Part shown: in pieces, positions 46,273 through 55,864 of the stretch | Layout of the letters: each line of letters starts with the position of its first letter | Numbering within the stretch: position 1 is the first letter of the stretch | NCBI RefSeq assembly: GCF_001467585.1 | Contig: NZ_LNXY01000003.1 | Coordinates: 186,001-250,000 of the forward strand | Source: Legionella drozanskii LLAP-1 | GTDB lineage: Bacteria > Pseudomonadota > Gammaproteobacteria > Legionellales > Legionellaceae | Reading direction: 5' to 3' | Length of the DNA: 64,000 nt | Notes under the pieces: generated by a model | Database searches by the model: none | Told to the model about the DNA's origin: nothing | Seen by the model: only the letters and a program-made list of their open reading frames with translations | Position numbers and translations under genes: made by a program

Positions 46273-46839
46273 TTGCTTCCCCCCCAGATCTTGAGAGTTT
46301 TTCTCAACCTACCCAAGGCCAAGGCAATGATAATATTGCTGAGCTATACTACAAAAAAGTAAAGCCAGGGGTTAAGCCCTGGCTTTTCGCAGTCTTCCGT
46401 CAGAACATCCTGTTCCGACATCATCCTTGACTATCATATCCCTATGATTACAAATCCTTTTGTTGAGCCTCAATTCCATTGAAGCCATATGTAAAATTTA
46501 GCAACTAGAGTGCTGCTTTGCAAGACAGTATGTCACGGTTAGAACGAAATGTCTTTTTCTTATAAAATCGTTTAATCGATATAATTCAATAAGTTAATTA
46601 TTTTAAAAGAATAAATGCAAGGTCATTGCTACTTATTTCTTGTGGCAATTTGAGAGATCTCTTGGGTTAAACTAAGACATTGAGATAAAAAAAAGCTAGA
46701 TTGAAAAATAAATACTATGGTTTATACAACAATTAATCATATAATTTGTAGCAAAATTTTCACCAATTATGGTAAAACAGCCTTGATTAACGTATTGATT
46801 GTGGTAGTTTAACAACATTCATTGCGACGGAGTATATGT
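46273..46839. other. Gene-free region before the ProQ-domain gene
   Basis: About 570 AT-rich bases with no credible protein frame. It contains the hairpin at 46361-46386. TTGATT (46783-46788), a 16-base spacer and TAGTTT (46805-46810) form a weak promoter candidate for the ProQ gene, and CGGAG lies seven bases before its ATG. An untranslated RNA ending at the 46361 hairpin is possible, but nothing shows it is made. Confidence 0.4.
46361..46387 (+). terminator. Strong Rho-independent terminator without an adjacent gene
   Basis: AAAGCCAGGG (46361-46370) pairs perfectly with CCCTGGCTTT (46377-46386) around a GTTAAG loop and runs into TTTT, the classic form. It lies 123 bases after the L,D-transpeptidase stop and after a first hairpin, so it may end that transcript's readthrough or a separate small RNA. 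On the other strand AAA leads the stem, giving possible bidirectional action. Confidence 0.75.
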
Positions 46840-47199
46840 ATGAGCCAGCAAAGTGAAATCGTCAAAAAAGATAAGCTCCAAATTATCGATTGGTTAATAG
46901 AGCATTTTCCAAGTGCTTTTTTTAAAAAAGGAAGTCAGGTTAAGCCACTTCAGATCGGCATATTTGACGAAATTATTGATTTTTATGAACGCTTAGATAA
47001 CCCCCCTTTTAGTAAAAAAGCATTACGGGAAGCACTGAGTTACTATAGTTCATCCCCTGCTTATTTGAATTGTCAAAAAGCTAACACTGCTCGCATCGAT
47101 CTTTTTGGTAATGAGGTCGATATAGTAACTGAAGATCAAGCAAAATACGCTCATCAGCGTTATCAGCAACGCTATGTTGAAAAGAAAAGTCAGGAGTAA
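46840..47199 (+). CDS. Minimal ProQ/FinO-domain RNA chaperone
   Basis: 119 residues, essentially only a ProQ/FinO domain: IIDWLIEHFPSAFFKKGSQV is the diagnostic opening, then KPLQIGIFDEIIDFY, ALREALSYYSSSPAYLNC and ARIDLFGN. The family binds structured small RNAs and mRNA 3' ends. The usual Lys-rich extra domains are missing, as in the minimal ProQ protein Lpp1663 of L. pneumophila. The start ATG 46840 has CGGAG seven bases upstream; an in-frame TTG at 46822 adds six atypical residues. Confidence 0.9.
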   Translation: MSQQSEIVKKDKLQIIDWLIEHFPSAFFKKGSQVKPLQIGIFDEIIDFYERLDNPPFSKKALREALSYYSSSPAYLNCQKANTARIDLFGNEVDIVTEDQAKYAHQRYQQRYVEKKSQE

Positions 47200-47259
47200 T
47201 AAATCTCTTACAAACGGCCACACTCTAGCAAAATGCTAAATAAGGCCGTTTGCGCGTAC

Positions 47260-47958
47260 CTAGCTAGGTTTAAAGCAAGAAAGCAAATAATTGACATCCA
47301 CTGACTCTTGAAGCCTTGCGCTTCGACTTAAAGGATTGTAAGCCATACCTGCTATCTCTCGGAATTCAAGCCCTGCCTCTCTGATCATTGCAGCTAATTC
47401 ACTAGGTTTAATAAATTTTGCAAAATCGTGAGTTTGCCTTGGTAAGATACCCAATACATACTCTGCTGCAACAATTGCGGTAGCATAGGCTTTTAAAGTT
47501 CTATTAATTGTGGACAAGAAAAGATAGCCACCTGGTTTTAACAAACGGGCGCAATGATTAATGACTAATTGGGGATTATTAACATGTTCTAACATTTCCA
47601 TGCAGGTTACCACATCAAAAGCACTCCTCTCCTCATAATCTTCCACAGGAGAGCAAACATAGTTGATGGTGAGTGTGCTTAAAGCTGCATGCGCTTTCGC
47701 CGCTTCCAGCGCATCAATCTCAACATCTAGTCCTGTGACTTGCGCTTTTTTTAATGCCATTCCCTCACATAAAATACCTCCACCGCAACCCACATCGAGA
47801 ACGGTTTGCTGAGCGAGTTCAAGATGGTTTTGAATAAAATCTAAGCGAGCAGGGTTAATATCATGCAAGGTTTTTAAGGGCCCTTCTTTATCCCACCAAT
47901 CACTGGCATGTTGGGCAAATTTAGCAATTTCTTGAGGATCAACAGTCGATTTATTCAT
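47260..47958 (-). CDS. ubiG: Ubiquinone biosynthesis O-methyltransferase
   Basis: Carries out both O-methylations in ubiquinone synthesis, with S-adenosylmethionine. The SAM motifs are VLDVGCGGGILCEGMA, VTGLDVEIDALEAAK and FDVVTCMEMLEHVNNP, then LLKPGGYLFLSTINRT. Opening WWDKEGPLKTLHDINPARLD is a UbiG signature, and the 232 residues fit the family. It overlaps the UDG-fold gene by eight bases, indicating coupled expression. Confidence 0.96.
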   Translation of the reverse strand: MNKSTVDPQEIAKFAQHASDWWDKEGPLKTLHDINPARLDFIQNHLELAQQTVLDVGCGGGILCEGMALKKAQVTGLDVEIDALEAAKAHAALSTLTINYVCSPVEDYEERSAFDVVTCMEMLEHVNNPQLVINHCARLLKPGGYLFLSTINRTLKAYATAIVAAEYVLGILPRQTHDFAKFIKPSELAAMIREAGLEFREIAGMAYNPLSRSARLQESVDVNYLLSCFKPS

Positions 47959-48664
47959 GGCAACTCAATAAATCTAAAGGTTTGAAAAATTCCAACACTT
48001 TAGTATTAGTAATAAAACTTAAATTGTAAGGGTGCTCGGCAATTAAGCAAGGAAAAAAGACAGATTCAGGAATTTGTTCTGCGATTCGTCCAAACAAAAT
48101 CAGCTGCAAAGTATGTTCTCTCTTAGCCAGCTGGCATAATAGATTATGCATAAAAGGTTGCCACTGGCGTGCGTGAAATTGCACCTTGTCTTCAGCATAA
48201 ACCAGCGATGCATTTAAAAGTAAGAATCCTTTATTAATTATACCAGTAAATAATTGCTCCGAAGTCTGCCAATATTGAGATTTATTGAGAGCAGCAATGG
48301 CGGGTTGAGAGCAATCTTGCTGTAAATCTCCGCGCGCTCTAAGCAGCATTTTTATTATATTACGCAAAGAAGTCGCTCGATTCACTTTTTTACTAAGTCC
48401 AGTATTGCTCCACAAGTCATGAACTGCTGCATCCCAAAAAGCATAGCCATTGGCGGATTCTTGTCGAGGATAAGGTGATTCGCCAAGTAATAGATATTTT
48501 GTTTTACTTAATGGCTGGCTAAATGCAGCAAACAGGGCAGAATAGCCCGGCAACCAGTGTTGACTGTTTTCTAATTGCAGCAAATAATCCTGCTCCACAG
48601 TCAACAACGCTTGATCAAGTAATTCATGCCATTCTGGATGAGTATTCTCAATAAGAGGATGCAC
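47951..48664 (-). CDS. Uracil-DNA glycosylase-fold protein with altered catalytic motif
   Basis: 237 residues. Segments resemble family 1 UDG: LLLGESPYPRQESANGYAFW aligns with the water-activating GQDPYH...HGLAF motif, GFLLLNASLVYAED with the LLLN segment, and AEHPYNLSF with HPSPLS. Position 63 is Ser where family 1 has the catalytic Asp, and Glu62 replaces Gln; His211 is kept. The GES-P form also recalls the GE(A/G)P motif of other UDG families, so activity may persist by a different mechanism. It is translationally coupled to ubiG (eight-base overlap), an odd partner. Confidence 0.75.
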   Translation of the reverse strand: MHPLIENTHPEWHELLDQALLTVEQDYLLQLENSQHWLPGYSALFAAFSQPLSKTKYLLLGESPYPRQESANGYAFWDAAVHDLWSNTGLSKKVNRATSLRNIIKMLLRARGDLQQDCSQPAIAALNKSQYWQTSEQLFTGIINKGFLLLNASLVYAEDKVQFHARQWQPFMHNLLCQLAKREHTLQLILFGRIAEQIPESVFFPCLIAEHPYNLSFITNTKVLEFFKPLDLLSCHE

Positions 48665-48687
48665 AAACTTCTCCTATAAATCTAAAT

Positions 48688-48735
48688 AGCTATGCATAAT
48701 AGCTGATAAAAGCCATGCATAATAGCTGGTTAAAA
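48688..48735. repeat. Imperfect tandem duplication of about 24 bp
   Basis: AGCTATGCATAATAGCTGAT (from 48688) is repeated as AGCCATGCATAATAGCTGGT (from 48711) with TAAAA following each. It lies in the divergent gap between the UDG-fold gene and the unknown gene, possibly within promoter or operator DNA. Confidence 0.6.
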
Positions 48736-48829
48736 ACATTCATTTATGATTATTAATTGATCAACATCATATTTTCTTAAGCCTTTTCTATTAGAATAGC
48801 GATTTAATCTATTCAATGAGATTTAAATT

Positions 48830-49288
48830 ATGCTGAATAGCAACAACATAGAAGCGCCCAGAATTAAAGGTCTAGGTAACTACTCTTGCTACACTTATTT
48901 AAACAGGCTCAAAACACCAGCTTCAGTGTTTGAGAATATTGAGACCCTATCACCCTTTCTTGCTTATCATTTAAAAAATTTAAAACTGCAAAAAAACTAC
49001 GATCCTGATTTTTGCTATATCGAACTCTACAACCAATTTATTTCGGTTATTAATGACAACATCGATAGAGTTTTTGAGAAACGAAGAGCCGAACTTCTCA
49101 AAGAACTCGCCAGTATCAACGGTCGCAAAAATTTTGTCAGGAAAAATAAAGATAATCCCGAATACTTGTTATTCTTAAAAGATGCAGATGAACATTCGAC
49201 CCCTGAATACGAAAGAGAAATTCATCGACAGCTTGAACAATTAAATCAATTTGTGTCTTCCGTTTTCGACTCTCGTTTAACGGCTTAA
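48830..49288 (+). CDS. Unknown 152-residue helical protein
   Basis: No recognised domain. Soluble and charged with no signal peptide; the central part (FEKRRAELLKELASINGRKN) and the end (EIHRQLEQLNQFVSSVFDSR) look helical or coiled. GAG precedes the ATG at normal distance. The end is Glu-rich (EYEREIHRQLEQL), the kind of C terminus seen in many secreted Legionella proteins, but that is weak evidence. It lies about 120 bases before the AST-type operon in the same direction without sharing an obvious function. Confidence 0.7.
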   Translation: MLNSNNIEAPRIKGLGNYSCYTYLNRLKTPASVFENIETLSPFLAYHLKNLKLQKNYDPDFCYIELYNQFISVINDNIDRVFEKRRAELLKELASINGRKNFVRKNKDNPEYLLFLKDADEHSTPEYEREIHRQLEQLNQFVSSVFDSRLTA

Positions 49289-49410
49289 GATTATCTCGCT
49301 AAATGCCGTTAGGTCTTGCGTCAACTCCTTCGCAATTATCAAGCAAGGTTGCGAACAGTTATAATTTCCGCTAATGTCATAGATAGTTTTTGAGTAAAAG
49401 TGATACCTCT

Positions 49411-50631
49411 ATGACAAAGGAAGTTCTGCTCTTTTTAACCCCCCGTAAACAAACGATGGTGGAGCAACTACATCAACTCTGCGAAATTAACTCTGGAAGT
49501 GAAAATTTGCAGGGGCTAGCTCTGATGCACCACACTTTACAAGAGGTTTTTACTCCTCTTGCTGATCAAGTTGAAACGTTGCAACTTCCCTCTATCACCA
49601 CAATGAACATGACCGGTGAAATAAGTATACAACAATGTGGCGATGCACTTTTTATTCGCAAACGTCCCGAACTGAAGCGACGTATCCTTCTCAGTGGCCA
49701 TATGGATACTGTTTATGGGATAAATCACCCTTTTCAAACCTTAACCTATATCAATGATAATCAGATTAATGGTCCTGGCGTAGCGGATATGAAAGGCGGC
49801 TTGCTCGTTATACTGCACGCGCTATCCGCTTTTGAAGAAACCAAACAAACAAAAAACCTGGGTTGGGATGTATTAATCAATGCTGATGAAGAAATAGGCT
49901 CTCCAGCATCCAGTACGCTTTTTGATGAGTTTGCGAATCTATATCAAGCGGCTTTGGTTTATGAACCTGCAATGACTACAAGTGGAATCTTAGCCAAAAA
50001 TCGGCGTGGCAGCGGCAAATTTACCCTTGTAGCGACAGGCAAATCAGCGCATGTAGGACGAGATTTCACAGCAAGCAACAATGCAATCTGCTATCTAGCC
50101 GAAGTCATTACAGCGATTCATGGACTCAATCAAGACAGTCATAGTCAGGGCGTTACTATAAACGTAGGTAAAATTGCCGGCGGTGATGCAATTAATATGG
50201 TCCCTGACAAAGCGGTGGCTAAATTAGATATACGGGTATCTAAAACGGAAGATGAGCATTGGGTAAGAGAACAACTTAATAAAATCCTCAACAGCATGAA
50301 ACGTGAAGGATATTCCTTAACTATCCATGGTCATTTCGGCCGACCTGTGAAGCGAGTTTGCCCTGCTACAGAACGCTTATTCTCTCGCATTCAAAAGTTA
50401 GGTAAAGAATTAGGTCTATCTATTGATTGGCAAGACAGTGGCGGCTGCTGTGATGGAAATAATCTAGCACGTCATGGTTTACCTGTCCTTGATACTCTAG
50501 GCGTTCGTGGCGGTCATATTCACAGTGCAAATGAGTTTATCTTGCTAGATAGTCTAGTTGAACGTTCAGCGCTCACAGCTCTTTTACTCATGGATTTAGC
50601 CGCTGGTGGTCTTGAGGAGCTCAAGAAATGA
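49411..50631 (+). CDS. M20-family metallo-hydrolase at the head of the AST operon
   Basis: 406 residues with the di-zinc M20 set: LLSGHMDTVYG (His, Asp), GPGVADMKGG (bridging Asp), NADEEIGSP (Glu pair), VYEPAMT and the late His in GGHIHSANEF. Best match in style is glutamate carboxypeptidase/deacylase (CPG2, ArgE/DapE group). ATG 49411 is taken as the start; a TTG at 49390 is possible and no good ribosome site decides. A TATAAT box lies at 49360. Its stop overlaps the astA start (ATGATG), so it is co-translated and could supply the amide-cleaving step otherwise done by AstE. Confidence 0.88.
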   Translation: MTKEVLLFLTPRKQTMVEQLHQLCEINSGSENLQGLALMHHTLQEVFTPLADQVETLQLPSITTMNMTGEISIQQCGDALFIRKRPELKRRILLSGHMDTVYGINHPFQTLTYINDNQINGPGVADMKGGLLVILHALSAFEETKQTKNLGWDVLINADEEIGSPASSTLFDEFANLYQAALVYEPAMTTSGILAKNRRGSGKFTLVATGKSAHVGRDFTASNNAICYLAEVITAIHGLNQDSHSQGVTINVGKIAGGDAINMVPDKAVAKLDIRVSKTEDEHWVREQLNKILNSMKREGYSLTIHGHFGRPVKRVCPATERLFSRIQKLGKELGLSIDWQDSGGCCDGNNLARHGLPVLDTLGVRGGHIHSANEFILLDSLVERSALTALLLMDLAAGGLEELKK

Positions 50632-51671
50632 TGCTCCTTCGCAGTGCTCGAAAATCGGACTTGGGGACTATTTATCAGTTAGCCGAGCATTGCGGTATTG
50701 GGATTACGACTCTGCCCAAAGATAAAGAATTATTAGCTGCTCGGCTTGACTGGGCTTGCAAATCATTTAAGAAAATTGTGAACTCTCCGGTTCATGAATA
50801 TTATTTGTTTGTTTTAGAGGATCCAGAGTCAAAAAAAGTGGTTGGCACCTCAGCTATTCAATCGGCAATAGGTCACGAAGTGCCTTTCTATTCTTATAAA
50901 CTCTCGAAACGCACACGAATCTCTCACGCTCTCAATATTCGTAGTGATTATGAAATCTTAACGCTAGTGAACGATTACCAAGGTGTCAGTGAAATTTGTA
51001 CCCTCTTTTTAGAACCTAACTTTAGACACAGCCATAATGGTTTGCTTCTTTCACGTGCACGATTTTTATTCATGGCAAATTATCCGACACGTTTTGCGTC
51101 TACGGTTATTGCAGAAATGCGTGGCGTATCGGACGATTCGGGTCATTCTCCATTCTGGGATAATGTGGGGCGACATTTTTTTCACATGCCTTTTCCAGAT
51201 GCAGATCGTTTAACACTTTCTACCAATAAACAATTCATTGCTGATTTAATGCCAAGGAATTCTCTTTATATAAAATTGCTGGATCCTTCTGCTCAAGCTG
51301 TGATTGCTAAACCCCATCAATCCACAACCCCGGCAATGAGAATCTTGCTCCAAGAAGGGTTTCGTCATAATGGTTACGTTGATATTTTTGATGCCGGACC
51401 CACCATCGAAGCGCAGCGTGCGCAAATAAGAACAATCTCAGCAAGTCGCATTATGACTATTAAAAATATCAGTGACGAAGTGAGTTCAAAACGATTTTTG
51501 CTTGCTAATACTAAGCTCGATTTTCGAGCTACCGTCAGTCAAGTCATTTTTAATGAGTTACAAGGCTCTTGTATTATCTCTAAGAAAACAGCCAAGCTTT
51601 TAGAGGTTAAACCAGGCGATTGTCTACGCGTAGCACCTTTACAAGTAGAACATCAGCGACCAAGTGAGTAA
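50628..51671 (+). CDS. astA: Arginine N-succinyltransferase
   Basis: First enzyme of the ammonia-releasing AST route: succinyl-CoA plus arginine gives N2-succinylarginine. The 347 residues match AstA. The N terminus MMLLRSARKSDLGTIYQLAE, SEICTLFLEPNFRHSHNGLL, FASTVIAEMRGVSDDSGHSP and the end segment RFLLANTKLDFRA are recognisable AstA stretches. The ATG overlaps the M20 gene; astD starts three bases after its stop. Confidence 0.95.
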   Translation: MMLLRSARKSDLGTIYQLAEHCGIGITTLPKDKELLAARLDWACKSFKKIVNSPVHEYYLFVLEDPESKKVVGTSAIQSAIGHEVPFYSYKLSKRTRISHALNIRSDYEILTLVNDYQGVSEICTLFLEPNFRHSHNGLLLSRARFLFMANYPTRFASTVIAEMRGVSDDSGHSPFWDNVGRHFFHMPFPDADRLTLSTNKQFIADLMPRNSLYIKLLDPSAQAVIAKPHQSTTPAMRILLQEGFRHNGYVDIFDAGPTIEAQRAQIRTISASRIMTIKNISDEVSSKRFLLANTKLDFRATVSQVIFNELQGSCIISKKTAKLLEVKPGDCLRVAPLQVEHQRPSE

Positions 51672-51674
51672 AAC

Positions 51675-53165
51675 ATGATTAATCCTCCACAACCAGGCAA
51701 GACAGCAGATCATTATATCGATGGACACTGGATTAATGGTCAAGGTGAAAATTTTATTTCTAAAAATCCCGCGGATGGGTCGATTCTTTGGCGAGGCCGC
51801 AATGCAACCAACGAAGAAGTGGCTTTAGCCTGCGATGCTGCCCATTTAGCCCTTCCTTACTGGTCTTCACTCAATCTCGAAACCCGGGCTCAATACTTAC
51901 ACCATTTTGCACAAGAAGTCGAAGCTAGGCGCCAAGAGCTTGCCTTTCTCATTGCTCTAGAAACTGGTAAACCTTTATGGGAAGCGCAAACCGAAGTGAG
52001 TGCAGTTGTTAGTAAAGTGAATTTATCAGTCCAAGCCTATCAAGACCGAAATGCTGAAAAGCAAGCTACACTTCAAGAAGTCAACGCTTGCTTACGTTAT
52101 AAGCCTCATGGCGTTGCAGCAGTACTTGGCGCCTTTAATTTTCCTGCCCATCTAAGTAATGGACACATTGTCCCCGCTCTCTTAGCCGGCAACACAGTGG
52201 TCTATAAACCCAGTGAACTTGCTCCTGCAGTCGCGCAATTTATTATGCAATGCTGGCATGAAAGTGGCCTGCCCAAAGGGGTTCTCAATTGTGTCCAAGG
52301 CAATGGAGACAGCGGAAAAGCTCTCTTGTCCTCCGATCTGCAAGCCGTTTATTTCACGGGAAGTTATAAAACGGGAAAACAAATTCATCAGCATTTTAGT
52401 GATAAACCCGAAGTGATCCTCGCACTTGAAATGGGGGGAAATAATCCACTCATTATTGATGAAATCAAAAATGTGAATGCTGCCGTTTATCACAGCATAC
52501 TCTCTTCCATGATTACCGCAGGACAACGTTGCACCTGTGCCAGACGGCTTTTCGTTCCCAACAATCTCAATGGGGAACGTTTTTTAAAACAATTTATTAA
52601 AAATTGCCAATCACTTCGCGTTGGCAAATTTAATGACCAACCAGAACCGTTTATGGGGCCAGTAATCAACTATGAACATGCACAAGCACATCTGCATACC
52701 CAACAGGAGCTTATTCATCTTGGAGGTAAATCGCTGTTAGCTATGTCATTATTGGCAGAAAATACTGGCTTACTTAGCCCAGGGATTATCGACATGACCG
52801 AAGTATCTAGGGCCCCTGATGAAGAAATCTTTGGTCCATTTGTGCAGATCTATCGCTATGATGATTTTGATGAAGCCATCGCACTAGCTAATCAAACACG
52901 CTATGGATTATCTGCCGGTTTATTATCTGATAGCCCTGAACGCTATCAACAATTCTATAAACATATTCGCGCGGGCTTAATTAATTGGAACCGGCCGACA
53001 ACAGGAGCAGTCTCTAATCTACCTTTTGGTGGGGTTGGTTGTAGCGGTAACCACCGTCCTAGTGCCTATTTTGCGACGGATTATTGCTCTTATCCTATTG
53101 CCAGCTTGGAACAACCTCAATTATCGACGCCAGAAGAATTATTGCCTGGCATTCACTTGGAATAA
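51675..53165 (+). CDS. astD: Succinylglutamic semialdehyde dehydrogenase
   Basis: NAD-dependent oxidation of N-succinylglutamic semialdehyde to succinylglutamate, the fourth AST step. The 496-residue aldehyde dehydrogenase shows the nucleotide segment [20 protein letters not shown], catalytic Glu in [10 protein letters not shown] and Cys in [13 protein letters not shown]-terminal [15 protein letters not shown] is AstD-like. The TAA stop is shared with the astB start in TAATG. Confidence 0.95.
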   Translation: MINPPQPGKTADHYIDGHWINGQGENFISKNPADGSILWRGRNATNEEVALACDAAHLALPYWSSLNLETRAQYLHHFAQEVEARRQELAFLIALETGKPLWEAQTEVSAVVSKVNLSVQAYQDRNAEKQATLQEVNACLRYKPHGVAAVLGAFNFPAHLSNGHIVPALLAGNTVVYKPSELAPAVAQFIMQCWHESGLPKGVLNCVQGNGDSGKALLSSDLQAVYFTGSYKTGKQIHQHFSDKPEVILALEMGGNNPLIIDEIKNVNAAVYHSILSSMITAGQRCTCARRLFVPNNLNGERFLKQFIKNCQSLRVGKFNDQPEPFMGPVINYEHAQAHLHTQQELIHLGGKSLLAMSLLAENTGLLSPGIIDMTEVSRAPDEEIFGPFVQIYRYDDFDEAIALANQTRYGLSAGLLSDSPERYQQFYKHIRAGLINWNRPTTGAVSNLPFGGVGCSGNHRPSAYFATDYCSYPIASLEQPQLSTPEELLPGIHLE

Positions 53166-54526
53166 TGATGGCGGTTTATGAGTTAAATTTAGATGGTCTA
53201 GTCGGCCCTAATCATAATTATGCTGGCTTGTCCGCAGGCAATATAGCCTCTACGTCGAATGCGCTCTGCTCTTCAAATCCAAAAGCAGCCGCTTTGCAAG
53301 GCATTGCTAAAATGCGTTTATTACACCGTATGGGATTAAAACAAGGTTTATTACCTCCTCAACAGCGCCCTAACTTAGAGCTACTCCATCAACTCGGTTT
53401 TAGAGGTAGTCCAGCTCAACAGATTGAAAAAGCGCATCGTACAGCTCCTGAACTTCTAGCAGCTTGCTATTCAGCTTCTGCGATGTGGACGGCCAATGCG
53501 GCCACCGTTTCTCCGAGTCTTGATACCGCAGATCATCGGATTCATTTTACGGCGGCGAATCTTATTTCCAACTTACATCGTCATCAAGAGGCTGATTTCT
53601 CCCAAAGCTTGCTGAAAAACCTATTCAGCAACGAGTCCTTTTTTTGCCATCATCAGCCCCTCCCAAGAAGTTTTACAACCAGTGATGAAGGGGCTGCCAA
53701 TCATAGTCGTTTATGCCGTTCTCACAATAGACCTGGAATTCATTTATTTGTTTATGGCAAAGAAACCTTAAAAACCTCGTCAATTGAAGGCCCATTTAAA
53801 TATCCTGCTCGCCAAACCCTTGAGGCTTCACAAGCAATCGTTCGTGCTCATCGATTAAACCCAGATAAGGTTGTTTTTGCGCGCCAAAACCCAAAAGCAA
53901 TCGATCTAGGTGTTTTTCATAATGATGTCATTGCTGTTGCCAATGAATCTGTTTTATTCATTCATGAGGATGCCCTCGTTCTGCAGGCAGAAGTGCTAAA
54001 AGAAATCCAGCTCAAAGCCGATTTTGCTGTGCAAGTGATTACCGTTAATAGTCAAGATATTACTCTGAAAGAAGCAGTCGCCACTTATCTGTTTAACTCT
54101 CAGCTCATTAGCCTGCCAAACGAACCACACAAAATGGCATTTATTGCACCGATGGAGTGTCGAGCTAATCCTAGAGTCGAACATTTGCTTGACGAAATCA
54201 TTGCTGATCAGAGCAATCCGATTGTCAATGCGCACTATCTTGATCTCAAACAAAGTATGCGAAATGGCGGCGGCCCTGCCTGTCTTCGGTTAAGAATAGC
54301 TTTAACTGAAGATGAATTATTAGCAATGCATCAAGGCATTTTGGTGACGGATACTTTATTGGAGCACTTAGAAAATTGGGTCATGCGTCACTATCGTAGC
54401 CAATTAGACACCAATGATCTGGCTGATCCTAATTTGATTGATGAATGCTTAGCGGCATTAGATGAGCTCAGTAAATTGCTTGAGCTAGGTGCTATTTATC
54501 CCTTTCAACGCGAAATCAACGGCTAA
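53165..54526 (+). CDS. astB: N-succinylarginine dihydrolase
   Basis: Converts N-succinylarginine to N-succinylornithine, CO2 and ammonia. The start is ATG 53165, whose A is the last base of the astD stop (TAATG); ATG 53168 is next. The 453 residues match AstB. Family stretches are [34 protein letters not shown] (catalytic region), FGVF-like [14 protein letters not shown] (His) and [14 protein letters not shown] (Cys). The AstC transaminase and AstE desuccinylase genes are not in the window. Confidence 0.96.
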   Translation: MMAVYELNLDGLVGPNHNYAGLSAGNIASTSNALCSSNPKAAALQGIAKMRLLHRMGLKQGLLPPQQRPNLELLHQLGFRGSPAQQIEKAHRTAPELLAACYSASAMWTANAATVSPSLDTADHRIHFTAANLISNLHRHQEADFSQSLLKNLFSNESFFCHHQPLPRSFTTSDEGAANHSRLCRSHNRPGIHLFVYGKETLKTSSIEGPFKYPARQTLEASQAIVRAHRLNPDKVVFARQNPKAIDLGVFHNDVIAVANESVLFIHEDALVLQAEVLKEIQLKADFAVQVITVNSQDITLKEAVATYLFNSQLISLPNEPHKMAFIAPMECRANPRVEHLLDEIIADQSNPIVNAHYLDLKQSMRNGGGPACLRLRIALTEDELLAMHQGILVTDTLLEHLENWVMRHYRSQLDTNDLADPNLIDECLAALDELSKLLELGAIYPFQREING

Positions 54527-54529
54527 CTT

Positions 54530-55261
54530 ATGTGGAAAACCTTTGCTAGACACTGTATTTACCAATCACCAACCGGAATACGCGTTTTCCAAAATCCTCT
54601 ATTCCGATGGCTGCAATTTGAAAGTAGGGCCATACAAACCTTAATCAATCGTTATTTCCCTCATAGGCCGGGACTAAGTTATATCAAGACTCTGATTTTT
54701 GCGGTACGTTTACAACCAGCTAATTGCTGCATGCTCGGTCTTGGAGGAGGCGGTGCGGCACATGCACTTTCGCCCTTGCTGAGTCCAGAAAAACTGCTTA
54801 TTGTGGAAACTAATGATGAGGTAATAGACATCTCCTCCCGTTTTTTTATGATTAATCAGTTAGATAATCTTAGTATTGTTCATCAAGATGCAAATTCCTT
54901 TGTCCAACAATGTACCCAGCAATTTCAGCATCTTTTAGTTGATTTATTTGATGCTAATGCCTTCCCTGCTGATTGCAATAACGAAGCTTTTTTTGCTCAA
55001 TGCAAACGTCTCTTAAAACCGGATGGTATTCTTGCAGTAAATCTAGCCAATCGACATGAACAATGGCCCATTTTCCAACTCATCCAACAACAGTTTGGAC
55101 TCTCCACCCTTGCCTTACCAGTTTTAGACTCTCCCAATATGATTATTCTTGCACAAAATAGCGCATCAATTACTCCTTTTTTAGAAGTACTTAAAAAAAA
55201 CAAGCAATTGAAACAGCTCACTTGGAATAATAAATGGGGACATGTCGCTAAAATTGGTTAA
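54530..55261 (+). CDS. Spermidine synthase-like methyltransferase-fold protein
   Basis: 243 residues with a Rossmann fold. MLGLGGGGAAHALSPLLSPE carries the nucleotide glycine loop, LIVETNDEVIDISSRFFMI provides the acidic residue that binds ribose, and LLVDLFDANAFP corresponds to the DxxD-like active region of the spermidine synthase family; FFAQCKRLLKPDGILAVNL completes the fold. It is shorter than SpeE, and whether it uses putrescine is unclear. It lies only three bases after astB, suggesting a link to arginine or polyamine metabolism. Confidence 0.8.
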   Translation: MWKTFARHCIYQSPTGIRVFQNPLFRWLQFESRAIQTLINRYFPHRPGLSYIKTLIFAVRLQPANCCMLGLGGGGAAHALSPLLSPEKLLIVETNDEVIDISSRFFMINQLDNLSIVHQDANSFVQQCTQQFQHLLVDLFDANAFPADCNNEAFFAQCKRLLKPDGILAVNLANRHEQWPIFQLIQQQFGLSTLALPVLDSPNMIILAQNSASITPFLEVLKKNKQLKQLTWNNKWGHVAKIG

Positions 55262-55265
55262 TAAA

Positions 55266-55292
55266 AAAAACGCATCTTAGCGATGCGTTTTT
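55266..55292. terminator. Bidirectional terminator between the AST operon and frr
   Basis: AAAAACGCATC (55266-55276) and GATGCGTTTTT (55282-55292) form a perfect 11-bp stem with a five-base loop TTAGC. The A-run on one side and T-run on the other give a terminator in both directions between convergent operons. Confidence 0.85.
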
Positions 55293-55306
55293 GGATGAAA
55301 TTCTAA

Positions 55307-55864
55307 TCAAATTTCCATTAAATCTTTTTCTTTCTCTTGAAGCGCAACATCTACATCTGCGATGTATTTATCAGTAATTTTCTGAATCACTTCACCCGCG
55401 CGGCGTTCATCATCTTCAGAAATAGATTTATCTTTAACCAAATCTTTTAAATGAGAGTTCGCATCGCGGCGTATATTGCGAATAGCAACACGAGACTGCT
55501 CACCTTCGCCTCGAACTACCTTAATTAACTCTTTTCGGCGTTCTTCAGTTAAAGGCGGCATTGGAACTCGAATTGCGTTACCTGTGGTTGCAGGATTTAA
55601 ACCCAGATCAGAAGTCAAAATGGCTTTCTCAATAGCAGCCGCCATCGATTTTTCCCAGGGCGTAACTAATAGAGTCCGGGCATCACTGCTGCTGATATTA
55701 GCGACCTGGTTAATTGGCGTTGGGGTACCGTAATAATCTACGATAACATGATCCAAAAGACCGACGTTTGCTCGCCCTGTGCGGACTTTCGTTAAATCAT
55801 TACGTAAACTTTCAACTGCCTTTTTCATTCGCTTTTCAGCATCTTGCTTAATATCATTGATCAT
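55307..55864 (-). CDS. frr: Ribosome recycling factor
   Basis: Splits the 70S ribosome after termination together with EF-G. 185 residues with the typical [19 protein letters not shown]-like opening, [36 protein letters not shown] and RRDANSHLK. It overlaps pyrH by 11 bases. Confidence 0.98.
   Translation of the reverse strand: MINDIKQDAEKRMKKAVESLRNDLTKVRTGRANVGLLDHVIVDYYGTPTPINQVANISSSDARTLLVTPWEKSMAAAIEKAILTSDLGLNPATTGNAIRVPMPPLTEERRKELIKVVRGEGEQSRVAIRNIRRDANSHLKDLVKDKSISEDDERRAGEVIQKITDKYIADVDVALQEKEKDLMEI

Noticed and set aside
46392-46404. TCTTCCGTCAG also occurs on the opposite strand near 63376-63386.
   Set aside because: An 11-base match alone in AT-rich DNA is too short to call a repeat family.
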